A DNA stretch of 64,000 nt from Ruegeria arenilitoris (GTDB lineage: Bacteria > Pseudomonadota > Alphaproteobacteria > Rhodobacterales > Rhodobacteraceae). Below are positions 17,504 through 26,047 of the stretch, in pieces. Location: assembly GCF_013030265.1 (NCBI RefSeq), contig NZ_WPZQ01000003.1:310001-374000 (forward strand). Reading direction: 5' to 3'. The first letter of the stretch is position 1. Every line of letters begins with the position of its first letter. The translations under genes were made by a program, and so were the position numbers. Below the pieces are notes generated by a model. The model ran no database searches. It was not told where the DNA came from and saw only the letters and a program-made list of their open reading frames with translations.

Positions 17504-18471
17504 TGGAGTTCTTCATTACACTCATCCAGGTTCTGGATTCCACAATACGTCTGGCCACTCCGCTGTTGCTAGCCTGCCTGGCAGGCCTCTATTCCGAGCG
17601 CGCGGGCATTTTTGACATCGGCCTTGAGGGCAAGATGCTGATGGCTGCGTTCTTCTCAGCTGCAATCGCGGCTGTAACAGGATCGGTCTGGCTGGGTTTG
17701 CTGGCCGGGATTGCTTCGTCTCTAGTTTTGTCGGGGCTGCACGGTTTGGCGTCGATCACCTTCCGGGGAAATCAGCTCATCTCAGGGGTTGCGATCAATT
17801 TCCTTGCGGCTGGCATGACAGTCCTAGTGGCGCAAAGCTGGTTCCAACAAGGCGGGCGCACGCCATCATTGTTTGACGGCGGTCGCTTTTCACCGATCGA
17901 GTTTCCTTTTGCCGACGCGTTGAGCGGTGTCCCGATCATCGGCCCGATCTATTCCGAGCTGCTGTCAGGCCATTCGATTCTGGTCTATGTCGCGTTTCTG
18001 ATGGTTCCGGCCACATGGTGGGTGCTTTTCCGTACCCGCTTTGGCCTGCGCCTGCGTGCGGTAGGCGAAAACCCGGCCGCTGTTGATACGGCAGGCGTAT
18101 CGGTCGTTGGGCTGCGCTATGCCGCCGTTGCGATCTGCGGCGTGCTTTGTGGTATCGCCGGAGCTTACCTTGCCACCGCGTTGCAAGCGGGCTTCGTGAA
18201 GGACATGACGGCAGGCCGTGGCTTTATCGCACTTGCCGCATTGATCTTTGCGAAATGGCGGCCTTGGCACGCGATGTGGGCCTGTTTGCTGTTCGGATTG
18301 CTTCAGGCCATCGCCCTGCGGTTCCAGAACATTGATCTGGGTGGCATCGTCATACCGGTTCAAGTCATGGATGCCCTGCCATACATCCTGACGGTTGTGA
18401 TCCTGGCAGGTTTTGTCGGCAAGGCAGTTCCGCCCCGTGCAGGTGGCGAACCATACGTCAAGGAACGCTGA
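17503..18471 (+). CDS. ABC transporter permease 2 (BMP/nucleoside importer)
   Basis: 322-aa second permease, polytopic, with ERAGIFDIGLEGKMLMAAF and RAVGENPAAVDTAGVSV, the same family signatures as permease 1. The start is ATG 17503 (TGATG junction with the preceding stop); a GTG three bases earlier is equally possible. It closes the four-gene importer operon. A 10-bp stem-loop lies about 45 nt downstream. Confidence 0.93.
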   Translation: MEFFITLIQVLDSTIRLATPLLLACLAGLYSERAGIFDIGLEGKMLMAAFFSAAIAAVTGSVWLGLLAGIASSLVLSGLHGLASITFRGNQLISGVAINFLAAGMTVLVAQSWFQQGGRTPSLFDGGRFSPIEFPFADALSGVPIIGPIYSELLSGHSILVYVAFLMVPATWWVLFRTRFGLRLRAVGENPAAVDTAGVSVVGLRYAAVAICGVLCGIAGAYLATALQAGFVKDMTAGRGFIALAALIFAKWRPWHAMWACLLFGLLQAIALRFQNIDLGGIVIPVQVMDALPYILTVVILAGFVGKAVPPRAGGEPYVKER

Positions 18472-18514
18472 TAAGGCCAGTTCAGAACAGAACTTCAGTC
18501 CTGTTCGCTGCAAA

Positions 18515-18544
18515 GCGGCATGCAGAGTTGATTTTGCATGCCGC
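18515..18544. terminator. Stem-loop after the ABC importer operon
   Basis: Perfect 10-bp inverted repeat GCGGCATGCA / TGCATGCCGC with a 10-nt loop. There is no T-tract after it, so it may be an mRNA 3'-end stabiliser or a Rho-assisted end rather than a strong intrinsic terminator. Confidence 0.5.
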
Positions 18545-18837
18545 AACCGCTCTAAAGGGATATGCATGTGTCCCGCCCTATAGCGGAGGTTTCCACGGCC
18601 CTTGAACTTTTGACGAGGGTCTCTGCCGCAACCCGTATTGGGCCCGATCACGTTCACAGACCAATTTCGTTAACCGAACCGGGGGCCAGTCATTATGCGC
18701 GTCGTTCAGGGCACATCCGGTTTCTATCTTGGACTGACAAGCAAACTGCGAGCGTTTTGCCACATGTCACCTGATCTTTACGATACAGGTGTTTGTGTCG
18801 CGTTGCGCCGCTCAGCCAGGCTCGTCTAGAAAACAAC
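18545..18837. other. Intergenic stretch with no recognised gene
   Basis: Between the importer operon and the TauE-type gene (366 nt in all, with the stem-loop at its left end). A 70-codon frame at 18562-18774 has no ribosome site or protein-like composition. A short CACCTG...CAGGTG inverted repeat lies at about 18766-18790. I see no tRNA or recognisable RNA here. Confidence 0.5.
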
Positions 18838-19758
18838 ATGCAAATATATCTCCCGATAGCCGAAGTCTCCGTAAACGCCTTTCTGTTGTTTGGCCTTGGC
18901 GGAATGGTGGGAATTCTGTCCGGTATGTTCGGCGTGGGTGGCGGGTTTCTGATGACCCCCCTGCTGTTCTTTATCGGCATCCCACCTGCCGTCGCTGTTG
19001 CGACCGAAGCCAACCAGATTGTCGCCTCGTCCTTTTCAGGTGTGCTCGCACATTTTCGACGAAAGACGGTCGATCTCAGGATGGGTACAGTCCTGTTGAT
19101 CGGGGGATTGACGGGCGCCGCGCTTGGTGTCGTGGTGTTCAACTATCTCAAAAGCCTTGGACAGGTCGATCTGCTGGTCAAGCTTTGTTATGTGGTGTTC
19201 TTGGGCATCATCGGTAGCCTGATGTTCATCGAAAGTCTGAACGCCCTGCGCAAATCCCGCAGAGCGGACGCCTCGCCACCTAAAAGACGACAGCGGGGCT
19301 GGATTCATGCGATGCCGTTCAAGATGCGCTTCCGCACTTCGGGCCTGTATATCTCGGTCATTCCACCGCTGGTCGTCGGCCTGTTTGTCGGTGTTCTGTC
19401 TGCCATCATGGGTGTTGGCGGCGGCTTCATCATGGTGCCCGCAATGATTTATCTGTTGGGGATGCCGACCAAAGTGGTTGTCGGAACGTCGCTGTTTCAG
19501 ATCATCTTTGTGACCGCATTCACCACCATGCTTCATGCCACAACGAACTATACGGTTGATGTCGTGCTTGCAGTCCTGCTGCTGGTTGGTGGCGTCGTTG
19601 GAGCACAAATCGGCACCGTCATCGGCGCGCGTATGCCTGCGGAACAGTTGCGAGTCCTTCTGGCCGCACTGGTACTGGTGGTTTGCAGCAAGCTGGCATT
19701 GGATCTATTGCTGCAACCGTCCGAGCTGTTTTCGCTCGGCGATGGCGGAGGGCACTGA
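18838..19758 (+). CDS. Sulfite exporter TauE/SafE family membrane protein
   Basis: 306-aa polytopic membrane protein with the duplicated TauE/SafE signature: LSGMFGVGGGFLMTPLL in the first half and LSAIMGVGGGFIMVPAMIYLLG in the second. The family exports sulfite, sulfoacetate or related anions, or acts in one-carbon/sulfur metabolism; substrate is unknown here. I chose ATG 18838 (MQIYLPIAEVSVN); an upstream in-frame start at 18793 lacks family-like residues. It sits 1 nt before a TIGR02186 gene, a pairing characteristic of alphaproteobacteria. Confidence 0.9.
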   Translation: MQIYLPIAEVSVNAFLLFGLGGMVGILSGMFGVGGGFLMTPLLFFIGIPPAVAVATEANQIVASSFSGVLAHFRRKTVDLRMGTVLLIGGLTGAALGVVVFNYLKSLGQVDLLVKLCYVVFLGIIGSLMFIESLNALRKSRRADASPPKRRQRGWIHAMPFKMRFRTSGLYISVIPPLVVGLFVGVLSAIMGVGGGFIMVPAMIYLLGMPTKVVVGTSLFQIIFVTAFTTMLHATTNYTVDVVLAVLLLVGGVVGAQIGTVIGARMPAEQLRVLLAALVLVVCSKLALDLLLQPSELFSLGDGGGH

Positions 19759-19759
19759 C

Positions 19760-20524
19760 ATGTATCGCCTGATTGCCGCCTTTTGCCTGATCTGCCTTCC
19801 CGCCTTTGCCTCGGAAGAACAAGTTGTACTGGGTCTTAGCCAGGATCGCGTCGCTATCACAGCCAACTTTGATGGGTCGGAAATCCTGATATTCGGCGCC
19901 GTCAAACGCGAAGCCCCGATTCCAGCGGGACCGCCACTGGAAGTTATCGTCTCGGTCGTAGGTCCATCAAAACCCGTCACGGTCAGACGCAAAGAAAAGA
20001 AATTCGGGATTTGGGTGAATGTTGACAGCGTACTGGTCGATTCCGCACCCAGTTTCTACGCGGTTGCGACCAGTGCTCCGTTCGATGACATCATTACCGA
20101 CACCGAAGACCTTCGGTATCGGATTTCAATCGAACGTGCGATCCGGTCGGTCGGAGCAGCGATGCATATCCGAGGTGCACAGGAATTTGCAGACGCCGTA
20201 ATTCGGATCCGCGAAGCAGAGGATCTGTATTCGATCCGTGAGAACACGGTTGCCGTCGATCAACAGACCCTGTTTCGTACATCAATCGAAATGCCTGCAG
20301 ACCTGACCGAAGGGGACTATGTCGCACGTATCTTTCTGACGCGTGGCGGTGAGGTCGTATCGCAGCTCGAAACAACCATCGATGTGCGCAAGGTGGGTCT
20401 GGAACGGTTCCTCTACAACATGTCCCGTGAGCAGCCCATTTGGTACGGGCTGATGTCACTGGTCATTGCGATTGCCGCAGGTTGGGGCGCATCGACGGCA
20501 TTCCGGATGCTGCGGGAAAACTGA
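19760..20524 (+). CDS. TIGR02186-family periplasmic/membrane protein
   Basis: 254-aa protein of unknown function. It has an N-terminal signal peptide (MYRLIAAFCLICLPAFASEE), a long beta-rich periplasmic region (EEQVVLGLSQDRVAITANFDG) and a single C-terminal membrane helix (WYGLMSLVIAIAAGWGAS). TIGR02186 proteins are typically encoded beside a TauE/SafE permease, suggesting a partner in anion export. The start is ATG 19760, directly after the exporter's stop; longer upstream frames are antisense noise. It ends 3 nt from the convergent SDR gene. Confidence 0.87.
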   Translation: MYRLIAAFCLICLPAFASEEQVVLGLSQDRVAITANFDGSEILIFGAVKREAPIPAGPPLEVIVSVVGPSKPVTVRRKEKKFGIWVNVDSVLVDSAPSFYAVATSAPFDDIITDTEDLRYRISIERAIRSVGAAMHIRGAQEFADAVIRIREAEDLYSIRENTVAVDQQTLFRTSIEMPADLTEGDYVARIFLTRGGEVVSQLETTIDVRKVGLERFLYNMSREQPIWYGLMSLVIAIAAGWGASTAFRMLREN

Positions 20525-20527
20525 CGG

Positions 20528-21256
20528 TCATCCCCTGCCAATGTAAGGCATGGTCGTTGCCATAACGGTCATGAACTGCACATTTGCTTCGGCTGGCAGG
20601 TTTGCCATGTGCAGAACCGATTTGGCGGCATCTGCGACGGCCATGGTCGGATCGGGTTCATTCCCCTCCGCGATGGCTGCATCGACCAGCCCCTGCACCA
20701 TCGGTGTGCGGGCGTTGCCGATATCGATCTGACCACATGCAATCCCCAGCTCGCGACCATCCAATGACAGGCTGCGGGTCAATCCTGTTATCGCGTGTTT
20801 GGTCGCCGTGTAATGTACCGAGTTCGGGCGCGGCACATGCGCGGCGATTGAACCGTTGTTGATGATCCGCCCGCCCTGCAGCGACTGGTTGCGCATCGTT
20901 TTGAAGGCTTCGCGAGCGCACAGGAACATGCCGTTCAGGTTCACGTTTACGGTCTGATACCAGGCATCCAGGGCGATCTCATCTATCTTACCGCCCGGTG
21001 CAAATACACCTGCATTGTTGAAAAGCACATCCAGACGATCTGTGTGTTCCGCAAATGTCTGAAATGCCCCGGTGACCGCATCCGGGTCCGTCACATCCGC
21101 GACCAATGGAATCGCATTCGAATGTGCCTTGGCCATCGCATTCAGCGTATCCGCACCGCGGGCGAGGATGCCGACTGTCCACCCCTGTTCCAGAAACAGC
21201 TCTGCCGTCGCGCGACCAATACCAGAGCTGGCGCCGGTTACGATGATCGATTTCAT
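20528..21256 (-). CDS. SDR-family oxidoreductase
   Basis: 242-aa classical short-chain dehydrogenase: cofactor motif TGASSGIGRA at the N-terminus, NNAG, catalytic Ser in NNGSIAAH, then Tyr and Lys as HYTATKHA. Substrate cannot be read from sequence. Its start overlaps the stop of the RecD-like helicase gene by 4 nt on the same strand, so the two are probably cotranscribed although their functions look unrelated. Confidence 0.92.
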   Translation of the reverse strand: MKSIIVTGASSGIGRATAELFLEQGWTVGILARGADTLNAMAKAHSNAIPLVADVTDPDAVTGAFQTFAEHTDRLDVLFNNAGVFAPGGKIDEIALDAWYQTVNVNLNGMFLCAREAFKTMRNQSLQGGRIINNGSIAAHVPRPNSVHYTATKHAITGLTRSLSLDGRELGIACGQIDIGNARTPMVQGLVDAAIAEGNEPDPTMAVADAAKSVLHMANLPAEANVQFMTVMATTMPYIGRG

Positions 21257-22785
21257 GTTTCTTCAGCCTCCAATGTCAAAGACGCCGCAGGGATTGCACG
21301 AAGATCATCCACACGCAGCGGATGCGTTGGCTTTGACAATCGGTTGCGAACCACCCAGATCAACCGTTCTTGCGCGCGTGTAATCGCAACATAGGCAAGG
21401 CGCTTCCACAGGGGCTGGCCAGCCTCGGTCCGGCCCATACGGGCAGCGGCGTAGATGTCCGGGGCAAAAACCTGAACAGTATCCCACTGTGAACCCTGTG
21501 CCTTGTGGATAGTGACCGCAGCGCCGTGCAGAAAGGTTGCACCCATGCGGGCAGCATATGGAATGAAAGGCTCTTCCTCGTCCGGTTTTTCAATTTGAAC
21601 GATGGAAGCGGCACTGACCTGAGGATCCTCAGCCCCCATCACGTGCAGACGTGAAAAACCCGGTTTGCGTCCGGGACCGAGATATATGACCTGAGCGCCC
21701 TTGATCAGCCCGCGCGCTTCTAGATCCAGCCGTTTTTTTCGGTGTTTCAGAGGCAGCTCGATGCCATCGCAAATCAGGGGCTCACCTTCCAATAACTCGG
21801 TTTCCGGCGCATGGTGAACTTGTCGGAAGGCCTGTATCAACCGAATACGCGTTGCATTGCGCCATACGAGTACCGGGCTGCGCGCCATCAAATCCACCTC
21901 AACCCGCTGTCCCCAGACAACGCGGTCGTCTTTGCGCGCAGTTTCTTCAATCAGACGCTCAAAATCCTCGAACCCCATCGCAGGATCTGCCAACGCGTGC
22001 GCCAGATCCAGAATGGGGTTGTCAGCATCTTGCCGATGTACCCGATGCAAAGTCAGCTTTCGTGGTTCGGGCAAGCCCTCGAACACCATTGAACCTGACT
22101 GATTCACCGGTGCCAACTGGGCCGGGTCGCCAAACAGCAACAGGGTAGGAAAGATCTCCTGAAGATCCTCGAACTGACGGTCATCCAGCATCGACGCTTC
22201 GTCGACAAACCCGATGTCCAACGGCTCATCCCGGCGCTTCCAGCCGGTGATGAAATCGGACCCGCGCAGGCCTGCTGCCGCTAGGGCACCCGGAATCGAT
22301 TTGTTGTTTTGATAAAACGCTGCAGCACGGTCGAGAGCTTCATCTGTCAGCCCCTCAATCTCGGGCCTTTCATCGTTGCCCGCCAGCCATTCAGCGATGC
22401 GTTCGTATTCCGGATCATAAACCGGTGTGTAGAGGATACGGTGAATTGTCGTCGCTGGTACGCCGCGCAATCGCAGAACACTCGCCGCCTTGTTGGTAGG
22501 GGCCAGGATGGCAAGGCTGCGTTTATCACGTGACTTACGGCTTTCGAAATCTCCAGAAACCAGATTAACACCCGTCTCGGCCAAGGCTTTGTAGAGTTCG
22601 GCCAGCAAAAGCGTTTTGCCCGATCCAGCCTTGCCGATCACCGCCATGACACCCGATTTACCGGTGCCGGGCAGCTTGAGCAGCGCATCATCTTCAAGGT
22701 CGATACCTGCTGTTCGCAGCATCTCAGCGATACTGTCAAATGCGGCGGCCTGATCTTCGGAAAAGGTAACTTGGGGCAAGGACAT
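21253..22785 (-). CDS. RecD-like/UvrD-C superfamily 1 DNA helicase
   Basis: 510-aa ATP-dependent helicase with SF1B features: Walker A GKAGSGKT (51-58), ILAPTNKAASVLR (motif Ia), DEASMLDD (motif II), LLLFGDPAQLAPV (motif III), and C-terminal VTIHKAQGSQWDTV and YVAITRAQERLIWVV (motifs V/VI). It is shorter than RecD2 and lacks the RecD2 N-terminal helix-hairpin-helix region, resembling phage Dda-like enzymes in layout. A role in repair or replication restart is likely but not shown. It lies between luxI and the SDR gene on the same strand. Confidence 0.9.
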   Translation of the reverse strand: MSLPQVTFSEDQAAAFDSIAEMLRTAGIDLEDDALLKLPGTGKSGVMAVIGKAGSGKTLLLAELYKALAETGVNLVSGDFESRKSRDKRSLAILAPTNKAASVLRLRGVPATTIHRILYTPVYDPEYERIAEWLAGNDERPEIEGLTDEALDRAAAFYQNNKSIPGALAAAGLRGSDFITGWKRRDEPLDIGFVDEASMLDDRQFEDLQEIFPTLLLFGDPAQLAPVNQSGSMVFEGLPEPRKLTLHRVHRQDADNPILDLAHALADPAMGFEDFERLIEETARKDDRVVWGQRVEVDLMARSPVLVWRNATRIRLIQAFRQVHHAPETELLEGEPLICDGIELPLKHRKKRLDLEARGLIKGAQVIYLGPGRKPGFSRLHVMGAEDPQVSAASIVQIEKPDEEEPFIPYAARMGATFLHGAAVTIHKAQGSQWDTVQVFAPDIYAAARMGRTEAGQPLWKRLAYVAITRAQERLIWVVRNRLSKPTHPLRVDDLRAIPAASLTLEAEET

Positions 22786-22845
22786 GGCGCGACCCTACAG
22801 GGCCACGCCACCCTCCACCAGATGTGGATTTTGTTTTCTCAGAAA

Positions 22846-23484
22846 TCAGGCAGACAGCGCGAAACGATGCTGCGTTGCACTGCCAAATGCTGTCTTGAAC
22901 CACAGCCGGGACAGCTCACGCGGAATGCCCGCCCGCTCTGCCACGCGATTGCAATCGTCGACAGAGTAAGGCCACAAGCCAACCGATATCTGATCCCGTC
23001 CCTTTCCTTCGGAACCCAATACCGTTGGGGACGACCCTATAAGCCGGTAAATCCGGATCATACGAGCGTCGAACACACCTGCGATATGGGTCAACCCAAA
23101 GCCTTCCATCACCTCGCCACCACTCAGCATAATCGCGCCAGCGGTGTGCGGGCTGGCTGTACGAGACAGGCAAAACCGCGTTACTTCCCAGATAAGCGGG
23201 CTTCGTATCGGGCTGCCGCCAGTCAGGTGTCCGAAAACCTCGTTGATCATAACGGGTCCGGTGGTCGGCAGAATGCGCATCGACCCACCATGACTGCCAT
23301 CAGGCTCTTCCCAGATGACATAAATCGGGTTCAGGTCATCATACTGATCCCGCTCTTCCCCCTTTTCGTTAATTTTGACGTCCCAACCCAATCGGGTTTT
23401 GAACTGATCGGCGCGATCCCGAAACATTCCCTCGGCCAGTTTTGGATATTTGTGCAGCTCATCGGCATACAGATAGCGCAGCAT
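22846..23484 (-). CDS. luxI: Acyl-homoserine-lactone synthase (LuxI family)
   Basis: Makes an AHL autoinducer from S-adenosylmethionine and acyl-ACP or acyl-CoA. The 212-aa protein carries the family's invariant residues at standard spacing: Arg24, Phe28, Trp34, the acidic cluster near 46-50 (DQYDD), Arg70 (GGSMRILP) and the WEVTRF motif. I chose ATG 23484 (MLRYLYADEL) because AAGGGGAAC precedes it; an upstream in-frame start at 23529 lacks family residues. It lies 83 nt downstream of luxR on the same strand. Acyl chain length cannot be told from sequence. Confidence 0.95.
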   Translation of the reverse strand: MLRYLYADELHKYPKLAEGMFRDRADQFKTRLGWDVKINEKGEERDQYDDLNPIYVIWEEPDGSHGGSMRILPTTGPVMINEVFGHLTGGSPIRSPLIWEVTRFCLSRTASPHTAGAIMLSGGEVMEGFGLTHIAGVFDARMIRIYRLIGSSPTVLGSEGKGRDQISVGLWPYSVDDCNRVAERAGIPRELSRLWFKTAFGSATQHRFALSA

Positions 23485-23567
23485 GACTTGTTCCCCTTGT
23501 CGTCCAGTGCTGGAACGAAGGGGGTACAAACTCGTGGTTAATATTCGGTTCGACGACCGGCCGTTGC

Positions 23568-24287
23568 TTAAACGACTATTAATCCTCGACTTAGCGCCGT
23601 TGCGATTGCGTGCGTGGTATTCAAAGCACCCAGCTTTGACCGGGCGCTCTCGATGTAAACACGCAATGTATGCTCTGAGATTGAGAGCGAATGCGCGACT
23701 TGAGCCCGGCTGTAGCCCAGCGCCAGAAGCGTCATCGCATCAACCTCGCGCGGGGAAAGACCACGTGCCGCATCGGGTTGCCGGTCACGCTCAAACTCCA
23801 GTGCCTTTCGATTGAAATAGTGGGCAATAAGGATCAGTTCGCGCCCATAAGTGGTAACGAATTCCTCCCACTGGACGTCATTGCAGGTGTGATTGACCGT
23901 AAACAGCGCGAATTGGCCGTTCGGACCTCGCAAGGGGATCGAATATCCCTGATTTCCGACACCGTGGTCCAGAGCATCCTGTAGAAAGGCTTTGGCAACC
24001 TTGCTGGACCAATCGAGCTTTTTCCAGTCAACGGGATGAAAACGCTGAAAGCAGCCTAAGATGACCGGGTCGATTCTGTGGTAGTTTTTTTCGCGATAGC
24101 GTTCGGCCCATGCGTCGGGATAGGTTGTGTACCCGTATTGGTCGCCTGCGCCGTCAACCCAGTGATAGATGATATGCTCGATTTCGAGCCGGTCTCGCAG
24201 TCGAATGGCGACCTGACTTAACTCATCAAGCGTGCTGGTGTTTTCCAAATCTTCGGGGATCTGGCTCAAATCGAATTTTGTTCCCAT
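23568..24287 (-). CDS. luxR: LuxR-family AHL-responsive transcriptional regulator
   Basis: 239-aa regulator with an N-terminal autoinducer-binding domain (IIYHWVDGAGDQYGYTTYP, then HRIDPVI) and a C-terminal LuxR/GerE helix-turn-helix (GLSPREVDAMTLLALGYSR, then ISEHTLRVYIESARSKL). It should sense the AHL made by the adjacent LuxI. I chose ATG 24287 (MGTKFDL); an in-frame ATG at 24308 is possible. Either start lies inside the end of the 72-aa gene upstream (62-83 nt overlap), implying translational coupling. Confidence 0.93.
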   Translation of the reverse strand: MGTKFDLSQIPEDLENTSTLDELSQVAIRLRDRLEIEHIIYHWVDGAGDQYGYTTYPDAWAERYREKNYHRIDPVILGCFQRFHPVDWKKLDWSSKVAKAFLQDALDHGVGNQGYSIPLRGPNGQFALFTVNHTCNDVQWEEFVTTYGRELILIAHYFNRKALEFERDRQPDAARGLSPREVDAMTLLALGYSRAQVAHSLSISEHTLRVYIESARSKLGALNTTHAIATALSRGLIVV

Positions 24288-24444
24288 TCGCGGGCGCTGA
24301 TGCCTCATCGTTCAGGGACGCGATCTCGGCCGCCGCAATCAACCGTGTATCATCAAGCTGCTCGGCAAGTGCGCTCAACCCGTTGGCAACAGCGAAAGCG
24401 TTGAGGTCCGACAGGACGTCCAATATCCACTCATTTTGCGCCAT
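24226..24444 (-). CDS. Small protein (72 aa) overlapping the start of luxR
   Basis: Function unknown. A 72-aa soluble, acidic, helical-looking protein (MAQNEWILDVLSDLNAFAVA..., then LAEQLDDTRLIAAAEIASL). A strong ribosome site GGGGAG lies 7-8 nt before the ATG. Its last codons overlap the luxR start in another frame. I judge it real from the ribosome site, the coherent amphipathic sequence and its place as first gene of the quorum-sensing cluster. A role in modulating LuxR is a guess from position only. Confidence 0.7.
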   Translation of the reverse strand: MAQNEWILDVLSDLNAFAVANGLSALAEQLDDTRLIAAAEIASLNDEASAPANGNKIRFEPDPRRFGKHQHA

Positions 24445-24463
24445 CAGGGTCTCCCCGAAATAG

Positions 24464-24479
24464 TTAACGAAGGGTTAAC
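24464..24479. promoter_or_regulatory. CtrA-like box upstream of the quorum-sensing cluster
   Basis: TTAACGAAGGGTTAAC matches the CtrA full-site consensus TTAA-N7-TTAAC, and because both arms are GTTAAC it fits on either strand. It lies 20-35 bp before the ATG of the 72-aa gene that leads into luxR and luxI. Confidence 0.5.
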
Positions 24480-24589
24480 ACAACCATAGCATGTAGAAGT
24501 TTTTTTTGCCTATTCACTGCTTTCTACTCCCCAAAAATAGTGAGGGCTAACCAGTTAAGTCATTGTAAAATAATATCATATTTCAAAAA

Positions 24590-24630
24590 CAGAAACACCT
24601 GCGAGCCGCAAAAGCGATTCGCAGGTGTCT
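24590..24630 (-). terminator. Intrinsic terminator of ccr
   Basis: 10-bp stem ACACCTGCGA (24595-24604) / TCGCAGGTGT (24619-24628) around a GC-rich inner loop. On the minus strand it is followed by TTTCTGTTTTTG, about 20 nt after the ccr stop. Confidence 0.85.
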
Positions 24631-24649
24631 ATACTTAAGATTGTACTTA

Positions 24650-25936
24650 TTAGCCGCGTGCTTCCAGAACTTCTTCCAGAGTACGCATACCTGTACGCGG
24701 AGCCTGAACCAGTACCGACATGTTGCCCGGCTTGTGTTCGTTACGCATCATCTTCATGTGCGCTTCGGGCAGGTCCTGCCAGGTGAACACTTCGGACATG
24801 CAAGGGTCCAGACGGCGCTCAACCATCAGCTGGTTTGCGGCCGAAGCTTGCTTGAGATGCGCAAAGTGCGAACCCTGCAGGCGCTTCTGGTGCATCCACA
24901 TGTAGCGCACATCAAAGGTCAGGTTATAGCCGGTGGTACCTGCACAGATCACGACCATGCCGCCTTTTTTGACGACAAAGGTAGATACCGGGAAGGTGCT
25001 TTCGCCCGGGTGTTCGAACACCATGTCGACGTTTACGCCCTTACCGGTGATGTCCCAGATGGCCTTGCCGAACTTACGCGCTTCTTTGAACCACTCGGCA
25101 TATTCCGGCGTATTCACCGTGGGCAATTGACCCCAGCAGTTGAAGTCCTTGCGATTAAGAACGCCCTTGGCACCCAGACCCATGACAAAGTCACGCTTGC
25201 TTTCGTCCGAGATCACACCGATCGCGTTTGCACCCGCGGTGTTGATCAGCTGGATGGCATAAGAACCCAGACCACCTGATGCGCCCCATACCAGAACGTT
25301 CTGGCCCGGCTTCAGATCGTGAGGCTCGTGGCCAAACAGCATACGGTATGCGGTTGCCAGCGTCAGCGTGTAGCAGGCGCTTTCTTCCCAGGTCAGATGC
25401 TTGGGACGCGGCATCAGCTGCTGAGCCTGAACGTTGGTGAACTGCGCGAACGAGCCATCGGGGGTCTCATAGCCCCAAATACGCTGCGAATCCGAGTACA
25501 TCGGGTCGCCGCCGTTGCAGGCTTCGTCGTCACCATCATCCTGGTTGCAGTGGATTACGACCTCGTCGCCGACTTTCCAGCGCTTGACCTTGTCACCAAC
25601 GGCCCAGACGATGCCCGAAGCATCCGAACCTGCGATGTGGAAAGGCTGACCATGGCCGTCAAACGGGCTGATCGGCTTACCCAGCGATGCCCATACGCCG
25701 TTGTAGTTCACACCGGCCGCCATAACGAGAACCAGAACTTCATGGCTGTCCAGCTTAGGCACGTCTACGACTTCGAGCTGCATGGCCGTATCCGGCTCAC
25801 CATGACGCTCTTTCCGAATGGCCCAAGCGTACATTTGTTTCGGGACATATCCCATCGGGGGGATTTCACCCATCTCATAGAGGTCTTTTTCCGGTGCCTC
25901 GTACGACGCGATGCCGCTGTCGGTGTCCAGAGCCAT
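24650..25936 (-). CDS. ccr: Crotonyl-CoA carboxylase/reductase
   Basis: Key enzyme of the ethylmalonyl-CoA pathway: NADPH-dependent reductive carboxylation of crotonyl-CoA to (2S)-ethylmalonyl-CoA. The 428-aa MDR-superfamily protein has the expected length, the cofactor motif WGASGGLGSYAIQL, GVNYNGVWASLG and MVFEHPGESTFPVS near the active site. A strong AAGGAGG precedes the ATG. It is followed by a clear terminator. The acyltransferase gene lies upstream on the same strand, and luxR-luxI downstream, an arrangement reported in many roseobacters. With ecm, mch and the malyl-CoA gene it makes most of the pathway present in this window. Confidence 0.97.
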   Translation of the reverse strand: MALDTDSGIASYEAPEKDLYEMGEIPPMGYVPKQMYAWAIRKERHGEPDTAMQLEVVDVPKLDSHEVLVLVMAAGVNYNGVWASLGKPISPFDGHGQPFHIAGSDASGIVWAVGDKVKRWKVGDEVVIHCNQDDGDDEACNGGDPMYSDSQRIWGYETPDGSFAQFTNVQAQQLMPRPKHLTWEESACYTLTLATAYRMLFGHEPHDLKPGQNVLVWGASGGLGSYAIQLINTAGANAIGVISDESKRDFVMGLGAKGVLNRKDFNCWGQLPTVNTPEYAEWFKEARKFGKAIWDITGKGVNVDMVFEHPGESTFPVSTFVVKKGGMVVICAGTTGYNLTFDVRYMWMHQKRLQGSHFAHLKQASAANQLMVERRLDPCMSEVFTWQDLPEAHMKMMRNEHKPGNMSVLVQAPRTGMRTLEEVLEARG

Positions 25937-26047
25937 GTTGGCCTCCTTTAATCATTTCTTTTGCCGCGACGCAGAATCGCGGCCTCAGAAGATGGAATAT
26001 TGGCCGTAAAGCAATAATGCAATAGTTTTTGGATCAAATTTGTAATT
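25937..26047 (-). promoter_or_regulatory. ccr upstream region with repeats
   Basis: Contains a 7-bp inverted repeat GCCGCGA / TCGCGGC (25963-25983) and, on the minus strand, a direct repeat TATTGC-AT-TATTGC (26011-26024) next to an A/T-rich tract. The direct repeat is a candidate operator; no regulator can be named from sequence. Confidence 0.4.

Noticed and set aside
18562..18774. 70-codon frame in the largest intergenic gap
   Set aside because: No ribosome site, no conserved-looking sequence; treated as non-coding.
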